From: Armatimonadota bacterium
Lineage (GTDB): Bacteria; Armatimonadota; UBA5829
Assembly (NCBI GenBank): GCA_023474015.1
Contig: JAMCYN010000007.1
Coordinates: forward strand, 1-56,182
Direction of reading: 5' to 3'
DNA length: 56,182 nt
Shown here: positions 1 to 8,061 of the stretch, piece after piece
How positions within the stretch are numbered: the stretch's first letter is position 1
Layout of the letters: each line of letters begins with the position of its first letter
Translations under genes and position numbers: made by a program
The notes under the pieces: model-generated
The model's input: the letters and a program-made list of their open reading frames with translations, nothing else
The model's database searches: none
What the model was told of the DNA's origin: nothing

Positions 1-149
1 TCTCGCTTTCCTCTTATTACGGGACCGGCATCCCGTTATTGCAAAATACACGACACACATGCGACCTGGCGTCACGGTTCTGTAACCGATTGGGTAACCT
101 AAGATTGTTAGAGGGCGGCGTAGGATATTCCCCCTCGGAGGTGATAGGA

Positions 150-686
150 ATGAGGATAAACAGGGCGGCTCTATTCGCCTATACCATAGCATCGATTGCC
201 GCGCTCGTGGCGGGGTCGGCACAGGCGGCGCGCACCGATCTCGAGGTTGAATCGCTTCGCGGCCTCGACAGCCTCTACCTGATAGTCCAGTCGCCGGAAG
301 AAGACCTGGCCGACGACGGACTCACCAAGGACATGCTCCGGTCCGATGTCCGAAAAAGAATCGAGAACGCGGGGATCAAGATAGTGTATGACACAAAAAA
401 CCTCGGAGATGACGGTGCAATCCTGCTTGTGGCCGTCAGTTTGGTCAGGAGCGACTCCGGGGTCTACGCGGCCAACATCGACGCGGAGTTGATACAAGTA
501 ACGACGCTCTCCCGAGACCCAAACGTTCTGGTCCCCGCGACCACCTGGACCAGCGGTATGATAGTTCTGCTTGACGAAAGTCACGTTTTGGAACTGCGCG
601 CGAGGGTCGGTAAGCTGGTTGATGAATTCATCCAGGACTATCGATCGGCTAATCTGCCGATCTCTGGAAAGCCAAAGATCTCGTGA
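150..686 (+). CDS. Small exported protein of unknown function
   Basis: I do not recognise the family. The protein is 178 aa. It opens with a typical signal peptide (basic start MRINR, hydrophobic stretch to about residue 24, AQA before the likely cleavage site), so it should be exported. The mature part is a mixed alpha/beta domain without cysteines. The ATG at 150 is chosen because a near-perfect Shine-Dalgarno GGAGGTGAT (137-145) precedes it and because the signal peptide begins there; an upstream in-frame start at 39 would bury the signal peptide. It converges with the flx/hdr operon, and the gap between the two stop codons is filled by a repeat hairpin. The upstream 149 bases hold only a small hairpin (19-36). 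Confidence 0.75.
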   Translation: MRINRAALFAYTIASIAALVAGSAQAARTDLEVESLRGLDSLYLIVQSPEEDLADDGLTKDMLRSDVRKRIENAGIKIVYDTKNLGDDGAILLVAVSLVRSDSGVYAANIDAELIQVTTLSRDPNVLVPATTWTSGMIVLLDESHVLELRARVGKLVDEFIQDYRSANLPISGKPKIS

Positions 687-762
687 GTGTGGAGTTGGGA
701 GTGCGGAATGGGGAAGCGCCCTTCCTCACTCCGCATTCCGCACTCTACACTCCGCACTATTG
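687..762. repeat. Heptamer-array hairpin, unit GTGCGGA
   Basis: The left arm reads GTGTGGA, GTTGGGA, GTGCGGA, ATGGGGA. The right arm, read on the other strand, reads GTGCGGA, GTGTAGA, GTGCGGA, ATGCGGA, GTGAGGA. The tip contains GAAGCGCCCTTC. It fills the gap between the two convergent stop codons exactly. Confidence 0.8.
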
Positions 763-1584
763 TCAGAACTCGGGCGGCAGTTCCTTGATCTCTGCGTATG
801 AGAACACCGGCCCGTCGAGGCACACGAACTTGCTGCCGATATTGCACCGGCCGCACTTGCCTATGCCGCACTTCATCTTCATCTCGAGCGTGGTGTATAT
901 CTGCTCGGGCTTGAATCCAAGATTGTCCAACTCTATCAGGGCAAACTTGATCATGATCGGCGGACCGCAGGTGATGGCGATGGTGTTCTCGGGCTTGGGG
1001 GCCAGTTCCTTGAGGTAGCCGGGAACGTGGCCGACATGATCTTTCCAATCGTCATCGCCCTGGTCGACCGTCAGATACAGCTTACCCTTGGTGTTCCACT
1101 CGTCGAACTCATACTTGAAGCACAGGTCGCCGGGGGTGCGGGCGCCGTAGATAGTGGTGATCTCGCCGTAGTCCTCTTTCTTGTCAAGGCAGAAATTCAG
1201 CAGCGACCGCATCGGGGCCATGCCGATCCCACCGCCGATGAAGAGCAACTTCTTGCCCTTCCAATCGTTGTAGGGAAATGCGTTCCCAAGCGGCGCACGA
1301 ATACCGACGATATCGCCCTCGGATAGCTCGTGAAGGGCCGTGGTCACCGATCCGAACCGCTTTACGGCGAACTCGATGTAGCCCTTGCGCGTCGGCGTCG
1401 AGGTGAGACAGAACGTGCTCTCGCCCACCCCGAACACCGACACCTCCTGGAACTGCCCCGGCTCGTAGTCGAAGCTCTCCCGCAGGGCCTCGTCGTTAAA
1501 GACCGCCCTGAAGGTCTTGGTATCCCAGGTCTCGGTGATGATCTTCTCGACCGTCGCGAGTTTGGGTTCGTAGGGATTGTTCAT
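763..1584 (-). CDS. flxA: FlxA-like FAD/NAD(P)-binding oxidoreductase subunit
   Basis: This is a ferredoxin-NADP-reductase-fold flavoprotein of about 273 aa, related to the gamma subunits of sulfhydrogenases and to the dihydroorotate dehydrogenase electron-transfer subunit. It should carry electrons between NAD(P)H and the Hdr complex. Visible features are an FAD-binding barrel with a YEPGQF motif, a FIGGGIGMAP pyridine-nucleotide motif, a TCGPP motif, and a C-terminal 2Fe-2S-type cysteine cluster (KCGIGKCGRCNIG, then a later Cys). I chose the ATG at 1584 because family members start MNNPY; an upstream in-frame ATG at 1629, just after the flxB stop, would add 15 residues. It is the last gene of the operon. 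The naming follows the Desulfovibrio FlxABCD-HdrABC arrangement. Confidence 0.85.
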   Translation of the reverse strand: MNNPYEPKLATVEKIITETWDTKTFRAVFNDEALRESFDYEPGQFQEVSVFGVGESTFCLTSTPTRKGYIEFAVKRFGSVTTALHELSEGDIVGIRAPLGNAFPYNDWKGKKLLFIGGGIGMAPMRSLLNFCLDKKEDYGEITTIYGARTPGDLCFKYEFDEWNTKGKLYLTVDQGDDDWKDHVGHVPGYLKELAPKPENTIAITCGPPIMIKFALIELDNLGFKPEQIYTTLEMKMKCGIGKCGRCNIGSKFVCLDGPVFSYAEIKELPPEF

Positions 1585-1638
1585 TGTTGAATTGCCTTTC
1601 GGCTCTGTATCGATCATTACGTCCACCATTCTACAGTC

Positions 1639-2688
1639 TCAGCCCTCCGTCTCAGCAGGCTCCTCGCGCTCCGTCGAACAAGTCTTTGACAGCACTTCGC
1701 GGATATCCACGCTCACCGGGCACAACTCCACGCAGCGCCCGCAGCCCGTGCAGCCGACCACGCCGAACTGCTCGTGCTGGTATCTGAACTTATGCAGCAG
1801 CCTCTGCCGGGAGCGGGGAAGCTGCTTGTCGCGTGGGTTGTGGCCGTGGCCCATCAGCGTGAAGTCCTTGAACTGACAGGTGTCGCGGCACCGATAGCGC
1901 TCGGTGCACGTCCCCGAAACCGTGTCCTGAATGTCGAAGCAACTGCAGCTCGGACACATATAGCTGCACATCCCGCACGCGATGCACTTCTGCGCGATCT
2001 CGGCCCACGCGGGATCGTCCCAGGCAAGGTTCTCATACATGGCCTTGCCCGCGAACGGCAGCGGCTCGCACTTGGCAAAGAGGTCCCAGACCTGATTGCG
2101 GGCGATTGTGTCGGCCTCGGTCGGCTCGCTGAAGAAAGCCCCCTGACACATCTCATCACCCTTCGCGCTCTGGGTTTCGACATAATACTTCTCGCCGAGG
2201 TCATACATGATCACGTCGACATTCTTCTTCCAGGTCTCGACGTCGTCCACCGAGTTGCAGAACCAACTCCAGCGCTTTGTGGCAGGCATCACCGCCACAA
2301 GCGTCGAGCTATCCCGCCGCGCCGCGTAGTATGGGTCCTTGAACTTATGGTCCAGGAACACTCGGTCCAGCACCTGTATCGCCTGCGCGTCCGGCAGCCA
2401 CATGCCCATAATGACGCGCGGCTTCGACTCAGCCATCGGGGTCTCCACCGTCACCCCGCTGCCCTTCTTCGAGTCGATCTTGAGCAGCACTTCGTAACGC
2501 GGCAGGAGATAGTCCTTGGGCGGCATCATCTGTTTGCTGCCGTCGATAACCGGCTCATCACCTTCCTTGAGTTCCCGAAACTCCGCCGGGGCGTCTTTCC
2601 GCTCCATCGGCGCAACGACGGTATAGTTCGCCGCCAAAGTCTTCAGGTATTCCTGTATCTTATCTTTTGAGATGACTTTATCGGACAT
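1639..2688 (-). CDS. flxB: FlxB-like 4Fe-4S dicluster subunit
   Basis: A 349-aa iron-sulfur protein related to the beta subunit of sulfhydrogenase and to anaerobic sulfite reductase subunit A. The first two thirds form the family-specific domain. Two ferredoxin-type clusters follow: CIACGMCSYMCPSCSC at about residue 230 and CTGCGRCVELCP near 320. It should wire FlxA to the rest of the Flx/Hdr complex in the cytoplasm. AGGA six bases upstream supports the start. It lies 10 bp before the alternative flxA start and downstream of the inserted four-helix-bundle gene. Confidence 0.85.
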   Translation of the reverse strand: MSDKVISKDKIQEYLKTLAANYTVVAPMERKDAPAEFRELKEGDEPVIDGSKQMMPPKDYLLPRYEVLLKIDSKKGSGVTVETPMAESKPRVIMGMWLPDAQAIQVLDRVFLDHKFKDPYYAARRDSSTLVAVMPATKRWSWFCNSVDDVETWKKNVDVIMYDLGEKYYVETQSAKGDEMCQGAFFSEPTEADTIARNQVWDLFAKCEPLPFAGKAMYENLAWDDPAWAEIAQKCIACGMCSYMCPSCSCFDIQDTVSGTCTERYRCRDTCQFKDFTLMGHGHNPRDKQLPRSRQRLLHKFRYQHEQFGVVGCTGCGRCVELCPVSVDIREVLSKTCSTEREEPAETEG

Positions 2689-2700
2689 ATCGTTCCTTCT

Positions 2701-3156
2701 TGGGGTTGGGGGCTAGGGGCTGGGGGCTGGATTGCCCCGCGCCGCGCTTGCCCTCGAACCGACACTGAGTGCATTTCGCAACGAATAAAGCTGCTTCGCC
2801 AAAGACGATGAAGCTGCAAGAAACTCGCCCGCATCGTCACTTGAGATATAGCCCAAACGTTGCGCGATCTCGGTTTGGGTCTGCAACTCCGCTAGTGAAC
2901 CCTGGGCTATAGAGACGTGCTGCAAGAACTCCTTCGTGGATTCACGCGTGTGTCCCTCAGCAATATTTGATGGAATGGAGACTGCCGCACGCCTCATTTG
3001 GCTGGCAAGCCCATAAATCTCTGCGCGCGGAAAGTCTTGCGTCATACGATATATATCCTGCACCACTTGCATACCGATCTGCCAGACTCGCAGATCACGG
3101 AAGTTTGTTATCGCTCCGCAACCACCATCCCCCATCTCCTACTCCCTATCCCCCAT
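2701..3156. mobile_element. Putative cassette: four-helix-bundle gene between inverted heptamer arrays
   Basis: On the plus strand the left end (2701-2730) is an array of G-rich heptamers (TGGGGGC, TAGGGGC, TGGGGGC). The right end (3121-3156), read on the minus strand, is TGGGGGA, TAGGGAG, TAGGAGA, TGGGGGA. The gene at 2713-3135 lies between these arms, and the unit separates flxC from flxB inside an otherwise conserved operon. The right arm overlaps the flxC stop codon. That it is mobile is inference from the inverted ends and the position. Confidence 0.5.
2713..3135 (-). CDS. Four-helix-bundle protein (23S rRNA intervening-sequence protein family)
   Basis: A 140-aa all-helical protein with the family hallmarks FRDLRVWQIGMQVVQDIY near residue 12 and MRRAAVSIPSNIAEGHTR near residue 47, followed by helices three and four. 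Family knowledge: these S23/IVP proteins were first found in intervening sequences of 23S rRNA genes, share a fold with the Avd protein of diversity-generating retroelements, and are scattered in many genomes; their biochemical role is unsettled. The last 15 or so residues (Ala/Ser/Pro-rich) run into the heptamer arm and are probably not conserved. The start is embedded in the opposite arm. Its place between flxC and flxB looks like an insertion rather than a functional link with electron transfer. Confidence 0.85.
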   Translation of the reverse strand: MGDGGCGAITNFRDLRVWQIGMQVVQDIYRMTQDFPRAEIYGLASQMRRAAVSIPSNIAEGHTRESTKEFLQHVSIAQGSLAELQTQTEIAQRLGYISSDDAGEFLAASSSLAKQLYSLRNALSVGSRASAARGNPAPSP

Positions 3157-4093
3157 GATGCGCCGGGTCAAAATCCTCATCCTTGTAACTACCCAGCAGC
3201 GGGGCCTCTTCGTCCGGGTCGCCGGCCTCGAAGTCGTAGCGCTCCTTGATGACCTTACCCAACTCCCGCGCAAGCTCAGCCACGGGTATATCGACCGGGC
3301 ACACACGCTCGCACTCGCCGCAGCCTATGCATCGGCCCGCAAGGTGCATCGCGCGGGTGGCGTGGAACATCCAGGCCTCCTCGGGGGTCGCCTTCTTGGC
3401 GGTCCACTTAGGCTCGATCCGATCCGCGAAACACGACTCACAGTAGCAGTTCGGGCACACCTGCCGGCACGCGTAGCACCTGATACACTTGGAGAACTGT
3501 TCGCTCCAATATTTTCGACGGTCCTCGGGAAGCTCCGGCAGCGCGCACGCGGCAAGCTCCTTAGGCTCCACCGCCTCGCCGAACTGCGCATCGAATATCG
3601 CAGGCGTTCGCTTGGTGCAGGCCATGCACATATCGCGCAGGCAGTCCGAGCAATCCAGGGCATGCTCGCCGCTGGTGGTCGTGACCTTGAGCCCGCCGTC
3701 CGCCCAATCGAGCGCGGTTATGTCCTGGAGGTGGAAATCCTCGCTGTCGAGGTTAAATGCATCCACCACCCCGCCACAGCCGAGTCCAATTATGTATAAG
3801 TTTTCCCGCTTGATCTGGCGCTCCTGAATAAGGGCGATGGTGCTTCTGATATCGCACGGCTTGGCGACGATCCCGACCTTGCCGTCCTTTGCCATTTTCG
3901 GCAGATAGACCGCAAGGTTGTTCACGCACGCGGGGTTCCACACGAGCTTCTCGGCATCCTCGAGTTTGGTGATGAAGACGGGCGTGGTCTTGAAAGGCAC
4001 GCTGGTCGCGCCCCACCCGATCACGACGCTCACCTCGCCGTTCTCCAGTATCCTCTTTGCTTCTTCGCGAATCTTGGTTTCGATTTCAGACAT
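3146..4093 (-). CDS. flxC: FlxC-like 4Fe-4S dicluster subunit (FrhB/FdhB-related)
   Basis: A 315-aa iron-sulfur protein. The N-terminal part has a VVIGWGAT segment and conserved cysteines (VAKPCDIRS, GLGCGG, a Cys-rich DCSDCLRDMCMACTKR near residue 150) as in coenzyme F420 hydrogenase beta-like proteins. Two 4Fe-4S motifs follow: CIRCYACRQVCPNCYC near 200 and CIGCGECERVCPVDIP near 255. It is expected to pass electrons within the Flx module. AGGAAG seven bases before the ATG supports the start. The stop codon overlaps the right arm of the four-helix-bundle cassette, so the insertion lies at or very near the end of the gene. Confidence 0.8.
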   Translation of the reverse strand: MSEIETKIREEAKRILENGEVSVVIGWGATSVPFKTTPVFITKLEDAEKLVWNPACVNNLAVYLPKMAKDGKVGIVAKPCDIRSTIALIQERQIKRENLYIIGLGCGGVVDAFNLDSEDFHLQDITALDWADGGLKVTTTSGEHALDCSDCLRDMCMACTKRTPAIFDAQFGEAVEPKELAACALPELPEDRRKYWSEQFSKCIRCYACRQVCPNCYCESCFADRIEPKWTAKKATPEEAWMFHATRAMHLAGRCIGCGECERVCPVDIPVAELARELGKVIKERYDFEAGDPDEEAPLLGSYKDEDFDPAHHGG

Positions 4094-4112
4094 AGTTACT
4101 TCCTGGTATCAG

Positions 4113-4212
4113 GTTAGGGGATTGGGAAATCCCCGATTGGCTTTGGGGTGGCGATTCGGAGATCGCCACCCATCAAGTATGTTACTGCCGACGGCTGACC
4201 GCTGACCGCCGA
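4113..4212. repeat. Two short hairpins plus half of a heptamer array
   Basis: The gap between flxD and flxC holds GGGGATT-GGGA-AATCCCC (4114-4131), then the hairpin GGTGGCGAT-TCGGAG-ATCGCCACC (4147-4170), whose 37-bp context recurs with one change at 26060-26096. A heptamer run follows (on the minus strand GTCGGCG, GTCAGCG, GTCAGCC, GTCGGCA) up to the flxD stop. Confidence 0.65.
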
Positions 4213-4683
4213 CTATTGTTGCGGCGCGACGCCCTCGAATGGCCCGAGTTTCTTGATCTTCTCGGTCATATCCGTGACCAACTCGGCAAACCGATTGCCC
4301 TCCGAGGCGGAAACCCACTCGAAGTGGAACCGCTCTTCGGGAATCCCCAGGCTCTTCAAGAGGTCCGTGAGCAAGGCAATGCGCCTGCGGGCATAGTAGT
4401 TGCCCTTGGCATAGTGGCAGTCACCCGGGTGACACCCGAGGACCATCACGGCGTCGAAGCCCTTCTGGAACCCCTTCAGAACGAACATCGGGTCCACCCT
4501 GCCCGAGCATGGCACGCGGACTATGCGGATCATCTCCGGGTAATGCATTCTCGCGCTCCCGGCAAGGTCCGCGCCCGCGTAGCTGCACCAGTTGCACAAA
4601 ATTCCCAGGATCGCAGGCTGCCATTCTCGCGGCTGGCTGGTCTCTTCGGTCTTAGTCTCTATGGTTGCTGTTTCTTCTGACAT
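4213..4683 (-). CDS. flxD: FlxD, MvhD-like 2Fe-2S electron-transfer subunit
   Basis: About 156 aa of the MvhD/FrhD delta-subunit family (F420-non-reducing hydrogenase iron-sulfur subunit). Conserved cysteines are seen in ILCNWCSYAGAD, RVPCSGRVDP and GCHPGDCHY. In known complexes MvhD hands electrons to HdrA. Here it is a free-standing protein, not fused to HdrA, which fits the Flx layout. The ATG at 4683 is preferred; a GTG five codons upstream (4698) is possible but lies in the neighbouring repeat. No hydrogenase or formate dehydrogenase gene is nearby, so NAD(P)H through FlxA is the likely partner. Confidence 0.85.
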   Translation of the reverse strand: MSEETATIETKTEETSQPREWQPAILGILCNWCSYAGADLAGSARMHYPEMIRIVRVPCSGRVDPMFVLKGFQKGFDAVMVLGCHPGDCHYAKGNYYARRRIALLTDLLKSLGIPEERFHFEWVSASEGNRFAELVTDMTEKIKKLGPFEGVAPQQ

Positions 4684-4697
4684 GTTCGCTTCACTCA

Positions 4698-4776
4698 CAG
4701 TTTTCAGTTGACAGTTGTCGGTTGTCAGTTGTCAGCCGCACCAAACTGTCAACTGTCAACTGACAACCGATAACTA
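4698..4776. repeat. Heptamer-array hairpin, unit CAGTTGA/CAGTTGT
   Basis: The left arm is CAGTTTT, CAGTTGA, CAGTTGT, CGGTTGT, CAGTTGT. The right arm, read on the minus strand, is TAGTTAT, CGGTTGT, CAGTTGA, CAGTTGA, CAGTTT. It fills the flxD/4774 gene gap and touches the stop codon of the latter. Confidence 0.8.
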
Positions 4777-5565
4777 TTTCTTTATCACATACCCCGGCTT
4801 GAGTTCGGTGACTGTAGCCGTCGCCCCCTCCATCGTAACGAATCCGCCGCCGGGGCCGGGAGCCTGGGATGTTGAGGTCGATACTTCCAATTCCTTGACA
4901 ACCCCTACGCCATCGGCGATCCAATAGATGCCGCGGCTCTTGCCGGAGGTAAACGTAAACTTCTGACCCATAATCTCCATCGAGCCCGATATATCGTCGC
5001 TGATGTATATTACCTTCAGGCAATCCTTGAACGTGCCCGCGGGGACGGTGACCGTCTCTCTGCCCACACCCTTTGCCGTCATCAGGTTCGTGACCTCGCC
5101 GTCGCGCATCGTGCCGACTTCCCAGGTTTTCCCGGCAATGGCATCATTGCTGAAATACATGAGCGGCGGGTCGTATCTCTGCTTCACCGGCGTCTTACCG
5201 TCCGACGAATCGTTCTCGATGGATAATATCTTCAGCCCATCGGGGCCATTAGTGATCATAAGTTCCGACTTGTCGCTACTCAGAGAACCGGTCCCGGTCG
5301 AGCGCATGCTCGTGCTCTCGACATAGTCGTAAACCGGCTCGCCCTTGGTGTTATCCACCGATAGCACTTCATAGATGCACGCGCCGGAACTGGTGTCATT
5401 CATCTTGGCAACCATTCGCCCCTTGTACTCAATGGTCGCCCGCGTAAGCTTGACGCTCTCGTATTCCCACTTGTTACCGACTGCGGTGGGGATGATCTCC
5501 ACAGAGGCTGCCACCGGCAACCCCAGGGCACAAAGTAAGACTGCAATAATGACTTTGCTAGGCAA
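4774..5565 (-). CDS. Secreted protein of unknown function within the hdr operon
   Basis: A 263-aa protein with an N-terminal signal peptide (hydrophobic residues 5-20, cleavage likely after VAAS). The body is beta-rich and contains VTVPAGTFKDCLKV and a late GIYWIADGVGVVKE stretch, a pattern I associate with periplasmic DUF3108-like proteins; I assign no function. It starts with TTG at 5565 directly after the hdrA stop, with GAGGAAG overlapping that stop, so it is translated as part of the operon. An exported protein inside a cytoplasmic electron-bifurcation operon is unexpected. Confidence 0.75.
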   Translation of the reverse strand: MPSKVIIAVLLCALGLPVAASVEIIPTAVGNKWEYESVKLTRATIEYKGRMVAKMNDTSSGACIYEVLSVDNTKGEPVYDYVESTSMRSTGTGSLSSDKSELMITNGPDGLKILSIENDSSDGKTPVKQRYDPPLMYFSNDAIAGKTWEVGTMRDGEVTNLMTAKGVGRETVTVPAGTFKDCLKVIYISDDISGSMEIMGQKFTFTSGKSRGIYWIADGVGVVKELEVSTSTSQAPGPGGGFVTMEGATATVTELKPGYVIKK

Positions 5566-5570
5566 CTTCC

Positions 5571-7580
5571 TTACTTCCTCGCCTTCACCATATCCGCCAG
5601 AGCGTCGATCTCGTTCAATATCTGCTTGCCCTCGAAGCCGCGCAGATTAGCCGACAGGCTCCGACAGGCCGCCGCGCAGGTTCCGCAGCCCTTGCAGATG
5701 CCCTCGTTGACCTTGGCGACAAGTTTCATTACCTGCTTCTCACGGGTCGATTTCTCGCGGTCGACGACTTCGATAAGCTCAATCGCCGTGAATGGGCAGA
5801 CCTCCGTGCACAAACCGCAGCCCGCGCAGGTGTCTTCGTTGATGTTCGCGATCATCGGCTCCGAAAGAATCGCCGCCTTGCTGAACAGGCCGATCACCTT
5901 GCTCGCCGCTCCCGATGCCTGCGCGACCGTATCGGGAATGTCCTTCGGATACTGGCATGCTCCGGCGAGATAGATGCCGTCAGTCAATACTTCGACCGGC
6001 TTGAGCTTCGGGTGAGCCTCGGAGAACCAGTTGTACTGATCGGTCGAGATGCCCAGCTTCCGGGCAAGGTCCTTGGCATCGGGCTGAGGCTGCATGGCGG
6101 TCGCGAGGACAACCAGGTCCGCGCGCACCTCCACCTGCTTGCCCAGCAGCGTATCGACGCCCTTCACGACCATCTTGCCGTCGTCGGGATATATCCTGCT
6201 GACGCGGCCCCGGATATAGTTCGCGCCGTATTCCTCGATGGTCCGGCGGACGAACTCCTCGTAGCCCTTGCCGTTCGCGCGGATATCCATATAGAAAACG
6301 TAGGTCTCGACATCGTGCAGCTTGTCCTTCACGAGCAGGGCCTGCTTCGCGTTATACATGCAGCAGACCTTGGAGCAATACGCATGGCCGTGGCAATCGT
6401 CGCGGCTGCCGACGCAGGAAATGAACGCGATGGACTCCGGCGTCTTGCCATCGGACGGGCGCTCGATGTGGCCGTCGGTCGGGCCGGAGGCGTTCATAAT
6501 GCGCTCGAACTGTATCGCCGAGATCACGTCCGGATACTTGCCATAGCCGTATTCGCCCATCGCCGCGTGATTCCATGTGTCAAACCCGGTCGCGACCACG
6601 ATCCCGCCGAACTTCTCCGTGAGCACCGTATCCTGCTGATCGTAGTCAATCGCTCCTGTCGGGCAAATCTTCTGGCAGACCCCGCACTTCTGATCGTTGA
6701 ATATGCGGCAGTGCTCGCGGTCGATGACGGGCTTGTTCGGGACGGCCTGCGGGAACGGTCGATATATCGCGCGGCGCAGACCGGTACCGGCGTCGAACTC
6801 GCTCGGGATGTTCTTGATCGGGCACTTCTCCAGACACATCCCGCAGCCGGTGCACTTGTCCTCATCCAGGCTCTTCGCGCGTTTGCGAATAGTGACCTCG
6901 AAGTTGCCGACGAATCCCTTGACCTCCTCGACCTCCGAGTAGGACATTATCTCGATCAACGGGTGGCTGGCGCAATCGACCATCTTCGGCGTAAGGATGC
7001 ACGCGGCGCAGTCGAGCGTGGGGAACGTCTTGTCATACTGCGCCATGTGGCCGCCGATAGACGGCGTGCGTTCGACCAGCACGACGGGATACCCTGCGTC
7101 GGCGATATCCAGCGCGGCCTGAATCCCCGCGACGCCTCCGCCGATCACCAGCGCGCGCCGTTCCAGGGAAATCTCGTTCCTGAACAGTGGCTCGTTCTTG
7201 GCGACCTTGGCGACCGCCATCCGCACGAGGTCGATAGCCTTCTCGGTGGTCTCGGGTGTGCGGTCGTGAACCCAGGAGCAGTGCTCGCGCAGGTTCGCCA
7301 TCTCGACCATATACGAGTTCAGCCCGCCGTCCTTAAGGCACCGCTGGAAGGTAGGCTCGTGCAGCCTGGGGGAGCACGACGCTATGACCACGCGGTCCAG
7401 ATTGTGCTCGTTGATCGCGTCCTTGACCATATTCTGGCCCGGTTCGCTGCACATATACTTGTAGTCGGTCGAGTAGACGACGCCGGGCATATCCTTAGCC
7501 GCCTCGGCGACCTTGACCACATCCACCGTCTTCGCGATATTCGACCCACACCAGCAAACAAATACGCCGATTCTTGCCAT
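5571..7580 (-). CDS. hdrA: HdrA-like FAD and iron-sulfur subunit
   Basis: A 669-aa HdrA of the CoB-CoM heterodisulfide reductase family. Residues 1-135 form the N-terminal domain with the conserved FVCWCGSNI and CSPRLHE motifs. GGGVAGIQAALD (147-158) is the FAD dinucleotide-binding motif. Internal ferredoxin motifs (CTGCGMCLEKCP, then CGVCQKICP) and two C-terminal 4Fe-4S motifs (CAGCGLCTEVCP, CKGCGTCAAACR) follow. HdrA flavin is the bifurcating centre in known complexes. There is no MvhD fusion and no second HdrA half. AAGGA before the ATG fixes the start. It works with HdrB and HdrC upstream and Flx subunits downstream. Confidence 0.93.
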   Translation of the reverse strand: MARIGVFVCWCGSNIAKTVDVVKVAEAAKDMPGVVYSTDYKYMCSEPGQNMVKDAINEHNLDRVVIASCSPRLHEPTFQRCLKDGGLNSYMVEMANLREHCSWVHDRTPETTEKAIDLVRMAVAKVAKNEPLFRNEISLERRALVIGGGVAGIQAALDIADAGYPVVLVERTPSIGGHMAQYDKTFPTLDCAACILTPKMVDCASHPLIEIMSYSEVEEVKGFVGNFEVTIRKRAKSLDEDKCTGCGMCLEKCPIKNIPSEFDAGTGLRRAIYRPFPQAVPNKPVIDREHCRIFNDQKCGVCQKICPTGAIDYDQQDTVLTEKFGGIVVATGFDTWNHAAMGEYGYGKYPDVISAIQFERIMNASGPTDGHIERPSDGKTPESIAFISCVGSRDDCHGHAYCSKVCCMYNAKQALLVKDKLHDVETYVFYMDIRANGKGYEEFVRRTIEEYGANYIRGRVSRIYPDDGKMVVKGVDTLLGKQVEVRADLVVLATAMQPQPDAKDLARKLGISTDQYNWFSEAHPKLKPVEVLTDGIYLAGACQYPKDIPDTVAQASGAASKVIGLFSKAAILSEPMIANINEDTCAGCGLCTEVCPFTAIELIEVVDREKSTREKQVMKLVAKVNEGICKGCGTCAAACRSLSANLRGFEGKQILNEIDALADMVKARK

Positions 7581-7595
7581 AATTATTCCTTATTG

Positions 7596-7682
7596 AACCG
7601 CTGAGACGCTGAAGATCATAAAACGCTGAATCGGGACATCCATTTCAGCGATTCACTCCCTATTCATCCCTTCAGCGATTCT
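7596..7682. repeat. Degenerate hairpin with CGCTGA / TCAGCG arms
   Basis: Three CGCTGA words (7600-7630) are matched by two TCAGCG words (7645-7680) around TCGGGACATCC. It resembles a decayed member of the array-hairpin family and overlaps the end of the broken gene. Confidence 0.4.
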
Positions 7683-7947
7683 AACTTCCAGATCGAGCAA
7701 CGCGCACTTCACAGCAGCCCGTTCCCTAAGATCGCGATGTTGACTGCCCAATTGTCTGCAAATCCCGCATTGCGTTCTGCCGCAGTCCCAGGGGTCTTTC
7801 TTGCTGAGCGATCCCAGCGGACGGTCCCAGTTGCGCAGGGCGCTCATAACCGGGCCACCCGGAATAGACTCTGCGAAGTTGCCCGATGCGCTTGCGAATC
7901 CACCGGTTCCTCTGCTCACGAACGTGAGCCCGTGTATGACGCTTCAT
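7653..7947 (-). pseudogene. Small basic CxxxxCxxC protein, frameshifted
   Basis: Two overlapping minus-strand frames together look like one small protein. The first begins at ATG 7947 behind GGGAGG (spacing 6) and gives MKRHTRAHVREQRNRWIRKR, a very basic start. The matching second half is in the +1 frame: LGSLSKKDPWDCGRTQCGIC then a helical Arg-rich tail ending at 7653. The pattern (basic RNRWIRKR start, later CxxxxCxxC) recalls small uncharacterised proteins found singly in many genomes. A one-base insertion between about 7840 and 7880 explains the break; programmed +1 shifting or a sequencing error are alternatives. It lies in the 480-bp gap between hdrB and hdrA; the rest of the gap (7948-8061) shows nothing. 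Confidence 0.45.
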
Positions 7948-8061
7948 TCATGGCCTCCCACGCTGACGCCCCGGCCTTGCCACGATAGTGGCTCGACACA
8001 GGGCTATCGCATGGGTTCAGCCATGACTCTCGCTGCCTTGGATTGTTCTGCGCTCTTCACG

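Noticed and set aside
19..36. ACGGGA/TCCCGT hairpin at the left edge considered as a terminator
   Set aside because: Only 6 bp with a short, mixed tail; the upstream gene is outside the window.
3146..4093. Calling this gene an F420 hydrogenase beta subunit
   Set aside because: It shares cysteine motifs with FrhB, but no F420 or hydrogenase genes are present, and the context fits FlxC.
6012..7604. A 530-codon open frame on the plus strand opposite hdrA
   Set aside because: hdrA has all family motifs on the other strand; the antisense frame is long only because of GC-rich codon bias and has no recognisable domain.
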